19,086 nt of DNA, taken from positions 1 to 19,086 of the forward strand of contig PKQR01000027.1 of NCBI GenBank assembly GCA_017578085.1, read 5' to 3'. This stretch comes from Bacillota bacterium. Lineage in GTDB: Bacteria; Bacillota; Limnochordia; Limnochordales; ZCTH02-B6. The position numbers were made by a program, and so were the translations under genes. Under the pieces are notes generated by a model. The model ran no database searches. It had not been told where the DNA came from and saw only the letters and a program-made list of their open reading frames with translations. This document shows, in pieces, positions 1-7,393 of this stretch (positions are counted from its first letter, which is position 1; every line of letters begins with the position of its first letter).

Positions 1-66
1 CGGCAGATGTACGGGCGGGCCGGGATAGAGCTGCTGAGGCGACGGTTTCTTGCTATGGGACGTTGA
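1..66 (+). pseudogene. ISL3-family transposase, C-terminal end only
   Basis: The first 21 codons in frame 1 read RQMYGRAGIELLRRRFLAMG plus R and a stop. This is almost identical to the last residues of the complete ISL3 transposase that ends at 18875. The rest of the gene lies outside the window, so whether this copy is intact cannot be judged. The stop is followed after about 40 bases by the ISL3 terminal repeat, as in the complete copy. It is marked partial because of the window edge, not because damage is visible. Confidence 0.9.
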
Positions 67-105
67 GAGGCGAAGATTTGACCTCCGTCCCTGGGCCTCC
101 CGATA

Positions 106-127
106 GCATCAAAATTGCGGGAGACCC
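106..127 (+). repeat. ISL3 right terminal inverted repeat
   Basis: The sequence ends in ATTGCGGGAGACCC. Its reverse complement starts GGGTCTCCCGCAATTT, the same terminus seen at 17210, 18938 and (with one mismatch) 9124. It marks the outer edge of the ISL3 copy whose transposase tail opens the window. The 14 bases from 128 to 141 separate it from the IS21 element. Confidence 0.85.
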
Positions 128-219
128 GATAAGCTGATCCATGTAGGGCGAAAATGAAATGACCCACCCCCCAACGAAAGACACTTCCGATTCCTGGCGA
201 GAGTCGGAGGTGTACATGC

Positions 220-1458
220 TTGCTGGAGGGTGGGAAAGTGAAAGCGATCTACGAGCTGCAAGGAAAACAGTCGATCCGCAAGATCGCCGAAACCCTGGGC
301 ATCTCCCGCAACACGGTACGGCGATATCTGCGGGATCCGGACGGTGCGTTGGTGCGCAAACCCCGCCCCAAGCGGCCGTCCAAGCTGGACCCGTACAAGG
401 AGTATATCATGTCCCGCCTGGCCGAGGGAGTCGACAATTGCGTCGTGCTCCTTCGTGAAATCCGCCAGCAAGGCTACACCGGCGGACACACCATCCTGAA
501 GGACTTTGTTCGTCCTTTCCGGCGGCGAACGGTCCAGCAAGCCACGGTGCGCTTCGAAACGCTGCCGGGCGAGCAGGCGCAAGTGGATTTCGGCTCCTTC
601 GCCTATCGAACGGCCGATGGCCAAGAACGGCGGGTTTGGGCCTTCGTGATGGTGCTCAGCTGGTCCCGGGCCATCTACGTGGAGTTCATCTCCCGGCCCA
701 CGACGGAGACGTTCATCCGCTGCCATCTCAACGCCTTTGCAAAGTTTGGCGGCATTCCCAAGACGTGCCTGTACGACAACACCAAGCTGGTGGTGCTGAG
801 CCGGGATGCGGCGGGCGCGCCGGTGTGGAACCGCCAGTTTCTCGACTTTGCACTGCGGATGGGCATGGAGATTCGGCTGTGCCGTCCGTATCGGGCCCAG
901 ACGAAAGGCCGTGTGGAGAGCGGCATCAAGTACGTAAAGCACAACTTCTGGCCCGGGGCACGGTTCACCGACCTGGAGGACCTTAACCGGCAGGTCCTGG
1001 CCTGGATCGACACCATAGCCGATGTCCGCCTGCACGGGACGACCCAGGAACGGCCTGTAGACCGGCTCCAGGCGGAGCGGGCGCACCTGCTGCCTTTGCC
1101 GGGTCCTGAGCGGCTGCGACCCTTTCAGCGGGAAACGGTCACGGTGGGCCGCGACGGCTACGTGCGCTGGAACCGTGCTTGGTACGGCGTGCCGTGGCCG
1201 TGGAAGGCGGGACAGAAGGTTCAGCTGGAAGCCATCGGCGACTTGGTGTCGCTTTGGTCCGGCGAGGAACTGCTGGCCGTCCACCCGAAGGCGGTCAAGG
1301 CCGGTCAGCGACTGACCCACCCGAAGCAGTGGTCAGGGTTGCCGCCCACGGCGGGAGGGCGTCGCCTTGAACCCATGGCGGTTCAACTGCCCACCGTGGA
1401 GGTGGAACGCCGGCCGCTGGTGTTCTACGACCTGGTGGCGGGGGTGACGTCCCGATGA
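220..1458 (+). CDS. istA: IS21-family transposase IstA
   Basis: IstA is the DDE transposase of IS21 elements and cuts and joins DNA together with its ATPase helper IstB. The 412-residue protein has an N-terminal helix-turn-helix around residues 18-36 (IRKIAETLGISRNTVRRYL). The rve-type catalytic core shows D123 in QVDFGSF, D186 in YDNTKL and E233 in KGRVESGIKYVK. The length is normal for the family. The start given is TTG at 220, seven bases after GGAGGTG (206-212). A GTG at 238 with its own GGAGG (225-229) is an equally good start and would shorten the protein by six residues. The stop overlaps the istB start as ATGA, indicating translational coupling. Confidence 0.93.
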   Translation: MLEGGKVKAIYELQGKQSIRKIAETLGISRNTVRRYLRDPDGALVRKPRPKRPSKLDPYKEYIMSRLAEGVDNCVVLLREIRQQGYTGGHTILKDFVRPFRRRTVQQATVRFETLPGEQAQVDFGSFAYRTADGQERRVWAFVMVLSWSRAIYVEFISRPTTETFIRCHLNAFAKFGGIPKTCLYDNTKLVVLSRDAAGAPVWNRQFLDFALRMGMEIRLCRPYRAQTKGRVESGIKYVKHNFWPGARFTDLEDLNRQVLAWIDTIADVRLHGTTQERPVDRLQAERAHLLPLPGPERLRPFQRETVTVGRDGYVRWNRAWYGVPWPWKAGQKVQLEAIGDLVSLWSGEELLAVHPKAVKAGQRLTHPKQWSGLPPTAGGRRLEPMAVQLPTVEVERRPLVFYDLVAGVTSR

Positions 1459-2261
1459 TCGCGCTGGAGCAAGCTCGGCTGCATCTGGAGCAGTTGGGAC
1501 TGACCCAATCGGCGGCCATGCTGGACAGCCGGCTGCAGCATGCGACGCAGAAGGAGTTGCCGTACGTCGAGTTCCTGGTGGATTTGCTGCGCGTGGAGGT
1601 GGCCGCACGCCGTGAGCGATACCTCAAGGCACGCACGCGGCTGGCCCACTTCCCCTTTCACCGGACGCTGGAGCAGTTTGATTTCTCTTTCCAGCCATCC
1701 GTGGATGAACGGCTGGTCCACGAGCTGGCAACGCTCAGTTTCGTGACCGACGGCGCCAACGTGATTCTCCTCGGTCCGCCCGGCGTGGGGAAAACCCACC
1801 TAGCGGTGGCGCTGGGGGTGAAGGCGATTGAGGCGGGGTTTGGCGTCTATTTCGTGCGGGCGCACCAATTGCTGGAGGACCTCCGCCAAGCCCAGGCGGA
1901 GCACCGTCTGGAGCGTCGCATGCGGGTCTATCTGGCGCCGAAGGTCTTGATCATCGACGAATTCGGCGTGTGGCCGTACGAGCGGACTGCGGCGACGGCG
2001 CTGTTTGCGCTGGTCTCAGCCCGATACGAGAAGGGCGCCTCGGTCATCCTCACGTCGAACAAGCCCTTTGCCGAATGGGGCGAAGTGCTGGGCGACGCGG
2101 TGGTGGCGACGGCCATCCTGGACCGGCTGCTGCACCACAGCCACGTCCTCAACATCCGGGGTGAAAGCTACCGCCTGCGGGAAAAGAAGCGCGCCGGGCT
2201 CTTCGGAGGGCTTCTGCCGCCACAGGAGGTGATGAAGCCGCCAACCGGATCGGGAGATTAA
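1455..2261 (+). CDS. istB: IS21-family helper ATPase IstB
   Basis: IstB is the AAA+ (DnaC-like) ATPase that loads on target DNA and directs IstA. The 268-residue protein carries Walker A GPPGVGKT at about residues 107-114 and Walker B VLIIDEFG at about 164-171. The C-terminal segment ILDRLLHHSHVLNIRGESYR is typical of IstB. The N-terminal helical region (residues 1-80) fits the IstA-binding portion known for the family. It starts with the ATG that overlaps the istA stop, so translation is coupled. The gene is intact and ends about 37 bases before the right end of the element. Confidence 0.95.
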   Translation: MIALEQARLHLEQLGLTQSAAMLDSRLQHATQKELPYVEFLVDLLRVEVAARRERYLKARTRLAHFPFHRTLEQFDFSFQPSVDERLVHELATLSFVTDGANVILLGPPGVGKTHLAVALGVKAIEAGFGVYFVRAHQLLEDLRQAQAEHRLERRMRVYLAPKVLIIDEFGVWPYERTAATALFALVSARYEKGASVILTSNKPFAEWGEVLGDAVVATAILDRLLHHSHVLNIRGESYRLREKKRAGLFGGLLPPQEVMKPPTGSGD

Positions 2262-2300
2262 GTTCCTTGGGGTGGGTTCGTTTCCAATCGCCGGCGCATC

Positions 2301-3758
2301 GTGTTGGAAACCGGCTTCGCCAATGCTCGCGCCCACTTCTTTCACCCGATGATGGAAGTTACTGTCGCTCACCTGCTCATGCTCATGCGCCAGGGGATTA
2401 TGGACCAGGACCAGGGCAGGGCGGTGCTGCGGGCTTGCCTCGAGGTGGTAGACCGCGGGCCGGAGGCTTTCGACCACGACCCGCGGCATGAAGACCTCTT
2501 TTTCCTGCTTGAGGCCGAGATGGCCCAGCTGGCCGGCGAAGAAGCCGTCGGCAACATGCACGTGGCCATGAGCCGCAACGACATGGACACGGCCATGTAC
2601 CGCCTCGTGCTGCGGGATGAGGTGCTTCAGGCGCTCGCCGCGCTCGGCCGGCTGCGGGCGGCGCTGCTCGACAAGGCCGCCGAGCACGTGGAAACCGTCA
2701 TGCCAGCCCACACCCACAACCAGCAGGCCCAGCCGACAACCCTCGCCCATTACCTCGCCGCGGTCGAGGCGGAATTTGCCAAAGACAGCCAGCGGCTCCT
2801 GGCCATGTGGACGCGGCTCAACCGTTCGCCCCTGGGAGCGGCCGCGCTGGCCACGTCCGGTTATCCCGTGGACCGGGACGTAGTGGCCGAGCTCTTGGGC
2901 TTTGACGGCCTCGTCGAGAACTCCTACGAAGCCGTCGCGAGCGCGGACTTCTCCGCCGAATACGCCGCGTGCGTGCACGTCGCCCTAGGCCATGTCTCCC
3001 GCTTTGTCACGGACCTTCTATTCTGGTGCACCAACGAAGTGGCCGCGGTGCGGCTGCCCGCCGGTTTCGTCCAGATCTCGAGCATCATGCCGCAAAAGCG
3101 CAATCCCGTCGCCGTGGAACACCTCAGGGCGTTCACGACCCGGGCCATGGGCGACGCCGCTGCCGCCATGAGCCAAATGCACAACGTGCCCTTCGGCGAC
3201 ATCAACGACGTCAACGACGACTTGCAGCCTATCCAGCGGCGGCTCAGCGGCGCGTTTCTCGACATCTTGACGCTTCTAGCCGAGGTCGTCGCCAGCCTCG
3301 AGGTTGACAAGGAGTTGCTCCACCGCCGGGCGGCCGAAGGTTTCGCCACGGTGACGGAACTGGCCGACACGTTGGTGCGCCATGCCGGGTTTCCCTTCCG
3401 AACGGCCCACGCGATCGCAAGCCGCGTCGTGGATGAATTGACCCGGGCCGGCCAGACACTGAAATCCCTTGACCTGCCGCTGCTTGACGCCTGCGCCCGG
3501 GCGGTTGCGGGACGCGCAAGCGGGCTCGACGCGGAGTTGCTCCGCAGAGCCATCGACCCCGTGCACTTTGTAGCCGTGCGGTCGGTGCGGGGCGGACCGG
3601 CGCCTACTGAGATGACACGCTACCTGCGGGCGGCCAGGGAACTGTGGGCTGCGGATGAGGCGCGGCGGGAAGAGCTCCGCCGCCGCCTGGACGCGGCCCG
3701 GGCCCTCCGCCGGCAATGGATCGAGGCAGTGCTGCAAGGGGGTATGCCGGGGAAGTAG
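2301..3758 (+). CDS. Argininosuccinate lyase-family enzyme, 5' end lost to IS21
   Basis: This belongs to the fumarase/aspartase superfamily, ArgH branch, whose members cleave C-N bonds and release fumarate. The superfamily signature SSIMPQKRNPVAVE is at about residues 260-273, SRNDMDTA at 91-98, and the histidine segment THNQQAQPTT at 138-147. Family members normally have another 20-40 residues before the segment equivalent to FFHPMMEVTVAH (13-24). Here that part is missing: the IS21 end lies at 2298 and the reading frame is open into the element as far as 2262. The GTG at 2301 has no convincing ribosome binding site, so the gene is probably 5'-truncated and may be silent. It lies directly upstream of an ABC importer. 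Arginine biosynthesis is possible, but the context fits better with breakdown of an imported N-linked dicarboxylate-type compound (inference). EDDS lyase belongs to the same family. Confidence 0.8.
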   Translation: MLETGFANARAHFFHPMMEVTVAHLLMLMRQGIMDQDQGRAVLRACLEVVDRGPEAFDHDPRHEDLFFLLEAEMAQLAGEEAVGNMHVAMSRNDMDTAMYRLVLRDEVLQALAALGRLRAALLDKAAEHVETVMPAHTHNQQAQPTTLAHYLAAVEAEFAKDSQRLLAMWTRLNRSPLGAAALATSGYPVDRDVVAELLGFDGLVENSYEAVASADFSAEYAACVHVALGHVSRFVTDLLFWCTNEVAAVRLPAGFVQISSIMPQKRNPVAVEHLRAFTTRAMGDAAAAMSQMHNVPFGDINDVNDDLQPIQRRLSGAFLDILTLLAEVVASLEVDKELLHRRAAEGFATVTELADTLVRHAGFPFRTAHAIASRVVDELTRAGQTLKSLDLPLLDACARAVAGRASGLDAELLRRAIDPVHFVAVRSVRGGPAPTEMTRYLRAARELWAADEARREELRRRLDAARALRRQWIEAVLQGGMPGK

Positions 3759-3810
3759 AGGCGCCAAGCATGGACCAAGACGTGCAGAAGCGGCAACCAA
3801 AACAGGGACA

Positions 3811-3817
3811 AAGGAGG
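3811..3817 (+). promoter_or_regulatory. Ribosome binding site deciding the binding-protein start
   Basis: AAGGAGG is a near-perfect anti-SD match. Of the three in-frame starts TTG 3821, GTG 3827 and ATG 3836, only the GTG is at a standard distance (9 bases). Confidence 0.7.
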
Positions 3818-3826
3818 CTGTTGACG

Positions 3827-5101
3827 GTGAGGACCATGAAGACGTTCTTTGCGGTCGCTCTGTCGGTGCTGTTCGTGGCGGGCGCCATCGCGCCGGCGCT
3901 TGCGCAGGAGCCGGTCACCATCCGCTACTGGCAGTACTACTACGACACCAAGGTGACCGCCATCGATACCCTCATCGCGCAGTTTGAGGCGGAGAACCCC
4001 GGGATCAAGGTCATTCACGAGACGTTCCCGTATGAGGCGTACGGCGCCCGGGTCGCGGCGGCGGTGCCGGCGGGCCAGGGCCCTGAGATCGCGAACCTTT
4101 TCTACGGCTGGCTGCCGGCGTGGGCGCGCGCGGGCTACCTGCAGCCGCTGCCCATCGACCACGCCGAGATTGAGAGCGAGTTCGTACCCATGGTGCGGGC
4201 CGCCTACATGAACGGCGAGTACTGGGGCTTGCCGACGGGCGTGCGGACGCTGGCCCTGTTCTACAACAAGACCATGCTCAACGCCGCCGGCATCCAGGAG
4301 CCGCCCCGCACCTGGGATGAGTTCATCGCCGCGGGCAAGGCCATGGCCATTAAGCGTGGGCCGTTCTTCGTGCAGCTCGGCTACGGCTTCGGGCCGGCCG
4401 GCCAGGACCACCACCTGATCCGCGAGATCTTGCTGCGCCAGTTCGGCGGCGTGCCTTACAGCGACGACAACCGGACGGTGCTCTACAACAGCGAAGCCGG
4501 CGCCAAGGCGCTTGAGTTCTACGGCAGCTGGCAGCTGACCCACGGCATCGGCGACGTGGAGTTCTTCCCCGGCCGGGCCACCTATCGTGATGGTTTCATC
4601 GCCGGGCTGATCGGCATGATCGTCGACGGCTCCTTTGCCATCGGCACCATCCGCAACGGCGTGGGCGACAACTTCGAGTGGGGCGTCGCCGAGCTTCCGG
4701 TGTTCGACGGCGGCGAGCCGCACAACTTCGGCTCCTTCTGGATGAACGGCCTCACGCCGCGGGCGTTTGAGAGCGAGGCCAAGCTGGAGGCGTCCCTCAA
4801 GTTCCTCCGCTACATCACCTCCGAAGAGGCCATGAAGTTGTGGCTGCGGGAAGTCGGCGAGCTCCCGGCGCGGCTGTCGCTGGCCGAGGACCCGGCGCTG
4901 GCGTCCGACCCCGTGTACGGGCCGTTTATCCGGTCGCTGCCGTACTCGCACGCCACGTTCTTCGTGGATGAGGAAGGCCAGCGCCAGATCATGGTGGACG
5001 CCATCAACCGGGTTCTGCTGCAGGGCGTCGACCCGGCCGAGTCCATGCGCATCGCGGCCGAGGAGGAGCAGGCGCTCCTGGACGCTTTCTGGAGCCGGTA
5101 A
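3827..5101 (+). CDS. ABC transporter extracellular solute-binding protein (CUT1 type)
   Basis: This is a family 1 extracellular solute-binding protein, which captures a sugar or sugar-like compound for an ABC importer. A signal peptide is visible: hydrophobic FFAVALSVLFVAGAIAPA, then ALAQ as a signal peptidase I site. The mature protein begins EPVTIRYWQYY and contains family-like segments such as YGLPTGVRTLALFYNKTML, PRTWDEF and the C-terminal FLRYITSEEAMKLW. The GTG at 3827 was chosen because AAGGAGG (3811-3817) sits nine bases upstream. A TTG at 3821 is too close to it, and the ATG at 3836 is 18 bases away. There is no lipobox cysteine, so the protein should be released rather than lipid-anchored. 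It is followed by two permease genes. The substrate cannot be read from the sequence. Confidence 0.9.
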   Translation: MRTMKTFFAVALSVLFVAGAIAPALAQEPVTIRYWQYYYDTKVTAIDTLIAQFEAENPGIKVIHETFPYEAYGARVAAAVPAGQGPEIANLFYGWLPAWARAGYLQPLPIDHAEIESEFVPMVRAAYMNGEYWGLPTGVRTLALFYNKTMLNAAGIQEPPRTWDEFIAAGKAMAIKRGPFFVQLGYGFGPAGQDHHLIREILLRQFGGVPYSDDNRTVLYNSEAGAKALEFYGSWQLTHGIGDVEFFPGRATYRDGFIAGLIGMIVDGSFAIGTIRNGVGDNFEWGVAELPVFDGGEPHNFGSFWMNGLTPRAFESEAKLEASLKFLRYITSEEAMKLWLREVGELPARLSLAEDPALASDPVYGPFIRSLPYSHATFFVDEEGQRQIMVDAINRVLLQGVDPAESMRIAAEEEQALLDAFWSR

Positions 5102-5111
5102 GGGAAACCGT

Positions 5112-5151
5112 GGCGGCCTGGCGCAGCGGCAACCGCCTGGGCCGGGCCGCC
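5112..5151 (+). other. Stem-loop between binding-protein and permease genes
   Basis: In the 88-base gap after the binding-protein stop, GGCGGCC (5112-5118) pairs perfectly with GGCCGCC (5145-5151). A nested GCGG-CAA-CCGC hairpin lies inside. No T-run follows, so this is not a standard intrinsic terminator. In CUT1 operons such intergenic hairpins are known to protect the upstream mRNA and keep binding protein in excess over permease. That role is inferred here from position and shape. Confidence 0.55.
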
Positions 5152-5189
5152 CCCACCTCCTTTACGGACGAGCAGGAGGGGAAGCTCTC

Positions 5190-6092
5190 ATGAAGCTCAA
5201 GTTGTCGACGAGGAAGGCCATATGGGCATACGTGTTTCTCGCACTTCCCCTCTTGTTCTACCTCGGCATCCGCATCTTCCCGACGCTGCAGGCGTTTCAG
5301 ATGTCGCTGTATGACTGGCACGTGCAGGCCGACCAGCGCAGCTTTGTCGGGCTTGCCAACTACACCCGCATGCTGAGCGACCAGCGTCTGCTGCAGGCGT
5401 TTCGCAATATGCTGTGGTACGGCCTGCTCGGCGTTCCGGCGCAGCTCATTCTGGGCCTGACCGTCGGTCTCATGCTGCACTCCATCAAGAAGTTCCGCGG
5501 CTTTTTCCGGGCCGTCTTCTTTGCACCGTACGTCGCCCCGGCCGTGGCGGTGTCGTGGGTGTGGAGCCTGCTTCTTTCGCCGCACCTGGGAATTGTCAAC
5601 CAGGTCCTGTGGTATCTGGGCATCGACCCGCAGCCGTTCATGACGAGCCCGTCGCAGGCTTTGCCCACGGTGACCTTCGTCGTCGTCTGGCAGTTCCTCG
5701 GTTTCCATGTGCTGCTTTTCCTGGCGGGCCTGGAGTCCATCCCCCGGGACTACTACGAAGCCGCGCAGATCGACGGCGCCAACCGCTGGCAGACGTTCAA
5801 GAACATCACCTTGCCGCTGCTCAACCCGACCATCGTGGTGTCGCTGGTCATGGCTACCGCGGCGCCGAGCACGGGCATGCTGCAGCTCTTTACCCACGTC
5901 ATGAACCTCAAGTTTGACGACCCCGGCGGGCCGCTGGGCAGCACCCTCACGGTGGTGCTCTACACGTACCAGCGGGCGTTTCAGGCGTATGACATGGGCT
6001 ACGCCTCCGCCATCGTCGTGGTGCTGTTTGTCATCCTGCTCATCATCAGCCTGATCCAGATCCGGCTGACGTCCCGCGAGGTGGAGTACTGA
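5190..6092 (+). CDS. ABC transporter permease, CUT1 MalF-type
   Basis: This is one of the two inner-membrane subunits of a carbohydrate-type ABC importer. The protein has about 300 residues with six likely membrane segments, the first being AIWAYVFLALPLLFYLGI and the last SAIVVVLFVILLIISLIQI. The EAA loop that docks the ATPase is EAAQIDGANRWQTFKNITLP. The first loop, SLYDWHVQADQRSFVGLANY, is typical of MalF/UgpA-like permeases. The ATG at 5190 follows AGGAGGGG (5174-5181). The stop overlaps the start of the second permease in a TGATG arrangement, so the two are translationally coupled. Confidence 0.93.
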   Translation: MKLKLSTRKAIWAYVFLALPLLFYLGIRIFPTLQAFQMSLYDWHVQADQRSFVGLANYTRMLSDQRLLQAFRNMLWYGLLGVPAQLILGLTVGLMLHSIKKFRGFFRAVFFAPYVAPAVAVSWVWSLLLSPHLGIVNQVLWYLGIDPQPFMTSPSQALPTVTFVVVWQFLGFHVLLFLAGLESIPRDYYEAAQIDGANRWQTFKNITLPLLNPTIVVSLVMATAAPSTGMLQLFTHVMNLKFDDPGGPLGSTLTVVLYTYQRAFQAYDMGYASAIVVVLFVILLIISLIQIRLTSREVEY

Positions 6093-6925
6093 TGGTGCGC
6101 GGTCAACAGCGGTTGCGGGTGAAACCGGCGACGGTTTTCGTGTACATCGTGCTCATTCTCGGCATCGTGCCGATGCTCTTTCCGTTTGTCTGGATGGTGC
6201 TCACCTCCTTGAAACCGTTCCAGGAGGTTTTCTCACTCAACCTGCTGCCGTCCAACCCGACGCTGGCCAACTACGGGCAGCTATTTTCCCGGACGCTGTT
6301 CCCGCGCTGGTTTCTGAACAGCACCATCGTGGCCGCGATCACTGTTGCGTCGGTGCTCTTTTTTGACTCGCTCGTCGGCTACACCCTGGCCAAGCTGCCG
6401 TTCCCGGGCAAGAACGTCATCTTCGTACTCATCCTATCCACCATGTTTGTCCCCACCGAGATGCTGGTGCTGCCGTGGTACCAGATGTCGGCGCAGTATG
6501 GCTGGCTGGACACGTACTGGGGCATTCTGTTTCCGGGCATCATGACGGCCTTCGGCGTGTTCTTGATGCGGCAGGCTTTCGCCACGCTGCCCGACGAGCT
6601 CTTGGACGCCGGGCGCATCGACGGGCTGTCGGAGTTCGGCATTTTCCTGCGCATCGCGCTGCCCTTGGTGAAGCCGTCCTTGGCCGCACTGGCGATTCTC
6701 ACCTTCATCGGCAACTGGAACGCTTACCTGTGGCCGCTCATCGCCACGGAAACGCGGCAGATGTACACGCTCCCCGTCGGCATTTCGCTCTTTTCGGGCG
6801 AAGTGGGGGCGCAGTGGAACCTCATCACGGCCGGGTCCGCCGTAGCGGTCATTCCCATGATGATTGTCTTCATCATCTTCCAGCGCCAGATCCTTGAGGG
6901 CGTGGTGCGTTCGGGGTTGAAGTAG
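6092..6925 (+). CDS. ABC transporter permease, CUT1 MalG-type
   Basis: This is the second permease subunit, 277 residues. It shows the N-terminal membrane helix VFVYIVLILGIVPMLFPFVW and then MVLTSLKPFQEVF, the hallmark of MalG/UgpE-like subunits. Its EAA loop is DAGRIDGLSEFGIFLRIALP. Further membrane segments follow, and the C-terminus FQRQILEGVVRSGLK matches the family ending F..QR.. .G...GA.K. The start overlaps the preceding stop. No ATPase gene follows, as is common for CUT1 importers that share a multifunctional MsiK/MalK-like ATPase encoded elsewhere (known for the family; not testable here). Confidence 0.93.
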   Translation: MVRGQQRLRVKPATVFVYIVLILGIVPMLFPFVWMVLTSLKPFQEVFSLNLLPSNPTLANYGQLFSRTLFPRWFLNSTIVAAITVASVLFFDSLVGYTLAKLPFPGKNVIFVLILSTMFVPTEMLVLPWYQMSAQYGWLDTYWGILFPGIMTAFGVFLMRQAFATLPDELLDAGRIDGLSEFGIFLRIALPLVKPSLAALAILTFIGNWNAYLWPLIATETRQMYTLPVGISLFSGEVGAQWNLITAGSAVAVIPMMIVFIIFQRQILEGVVRSGLK

Positions 6926-6928
6926 CTG

Positions 6929-7006
6929 ATGGCGCTGTCCACAGAATTGCAGGAGGCGCCGTTCAGCCCGTATGAGACTCTGCTTCCGAATGACAGGCTA
7001 CGGTGA
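6929..7006 (+). CDS. Tiny ORF after the permease, unrecognised
   Basis: An ATG three bases after the permease stop opens a 25-codon ORF (MALSTELQEAPFSPYETLLP and a short tail). Its TGA overlaps a GTG as GTGA, where the next small ORF begins in the neighbouring frame. Read together the two give about 60 residues with natural-looking composition. They may therefore be one gene split by a one-base frameshift, or the 5' fragment of a lost operon gene. No family is recognised. Confidence 0.35.
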   Translation: MALSTELQEAPFSPYETLLPNDRLR

Positions 7007-7113
7007 GTGCGGAAGCGAGACTTCTGCGTGCGCGAGGAAGACGCCTGGTGGTCGAACCGTTGCCCGAGGACGCTGACGCGGACGACGTCGTCATGGATGC
7101 GACACTGCAGTAG
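7003..7113 (+). CDS. Tiny ORF overlapping the previous one (GTGA), unrecognised
   Basis: The GTG at 7003 starts a 36-codon ORF rich in charged residues (RLVVEPLPEDADADDVVMDA is its central part). It ends at TAG 7111-7113, exactly where carbonic anhydrase homology on the other strand begins. The codon composition looks real rather than random. It is either a coupled micro-protein or the frameshifted second half of the ORF starting at 6929. The end may be set by the rearrangement junction, so the native C-terminus may be missing. Confidence 0.3.
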   Translation: MSAEARLLRARGRRLVVEPLPEDADADDVVMDATLQ

Positions 7114-7254
7114 TCGCAGCTCGATCGGGCGCGTGTCCGTGCAGGTGAGCGCGACCATCTTCTTCTCGGGAATCTTTGTCGTGCGGTACGCCTCATACGA
7201 CCGCGAAGCCACGAAGCGCCGGTTGTGCTCCAAGATCTCGTACAGCCGGGACAT
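7114..7254 (-). pseudogene. Beta-carbonic anhydrase, N-terminal stub
   Basis: On the minus strand, the ATG at 7254 is preceded by AAGGGAGG and begins MSRLYEILEHNRRFVASRSY. It then reaches KIPEKKMVALTCTDTRPIEL. This matches the start of small beta-carbonic anhydrases, including the first zinc cysteine and Asp-Arg dyad (CTDTR, a CxDxR motif). After IEL the match stops abruptly near 7114 and the frame runs on into unrelated sequence to 6724. The second half with the His and Cys zinc ligands is absent, so the enzyme cannot work. The intact ribosome binding site suggests a recent break. About 47 of roughly 190 residues remain. Confidence 0.75.
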
Positions 7255-7393
7255 GATCGGCCTCCCTTTTTGACGGGTTCCACAGGCGGCGCCTCGACAC
7301 CCAACCCGTTGATATCGCAAGACGCATTAGAACCGTCGGCGGCCGCCGGATGGCTTCGCTGCCCTGCTTCTATGAGCAACTCGAGCGTCAGCT
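7255..7393. other. Intergenic, no gene seen
   Basis: This 139-base stretch lies between the MarR gene stop and the carbonic anhydrase stub, both minus strand. It holds the stub's ribosome binding site at its left edge and a GC-rich palindrome (CGGCGGCCGCCG) near 7348. There is no T-run that would make a convincing terminator. Confidence 0.4.

Larger units (their letters stand above)
142..2298 (+). mobile_element. IS21-family insertion sequence, complete
   Basis: The element carries istA and istB in the usual order with an ATGA overlap. The ends pair as imperfect inverted repeats: the left end starts TGTAGGGCGAAAATG and runs into ACCCACCCC near 161-171, while the reverse complement of the right end starts TGCGCCGGCGATTGG and also runs into ACCCACCCC (2270-2278). 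Both ends begin with TG, as expected for IS21. Exact ends are inferred by aligning the two termini with a one-base gap. No matching 4-8 bp duplication is visible in the flanks, so one flank has probably been replaced. Both genes look intact, so the element may be active. Confidence 0.75.

Noticed and set aside
109..1320. A 403-codon open frame on the minus strand across istA
   Set aside because: It is the antisense of istA, which has clear DDE and HTH motifs. The translation shows no recognisable domain, and GC-rich DNA often leaves such shadows open.
3620..4951. A 443-codon minus-strand open frame across the binding protein
   Set aside because: It is the antisense of the solute-binding protein gene, which has signal peptide, family motifs and a good ribosome binding site. 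The reverse frame is rich in R, G and H and has no domain.
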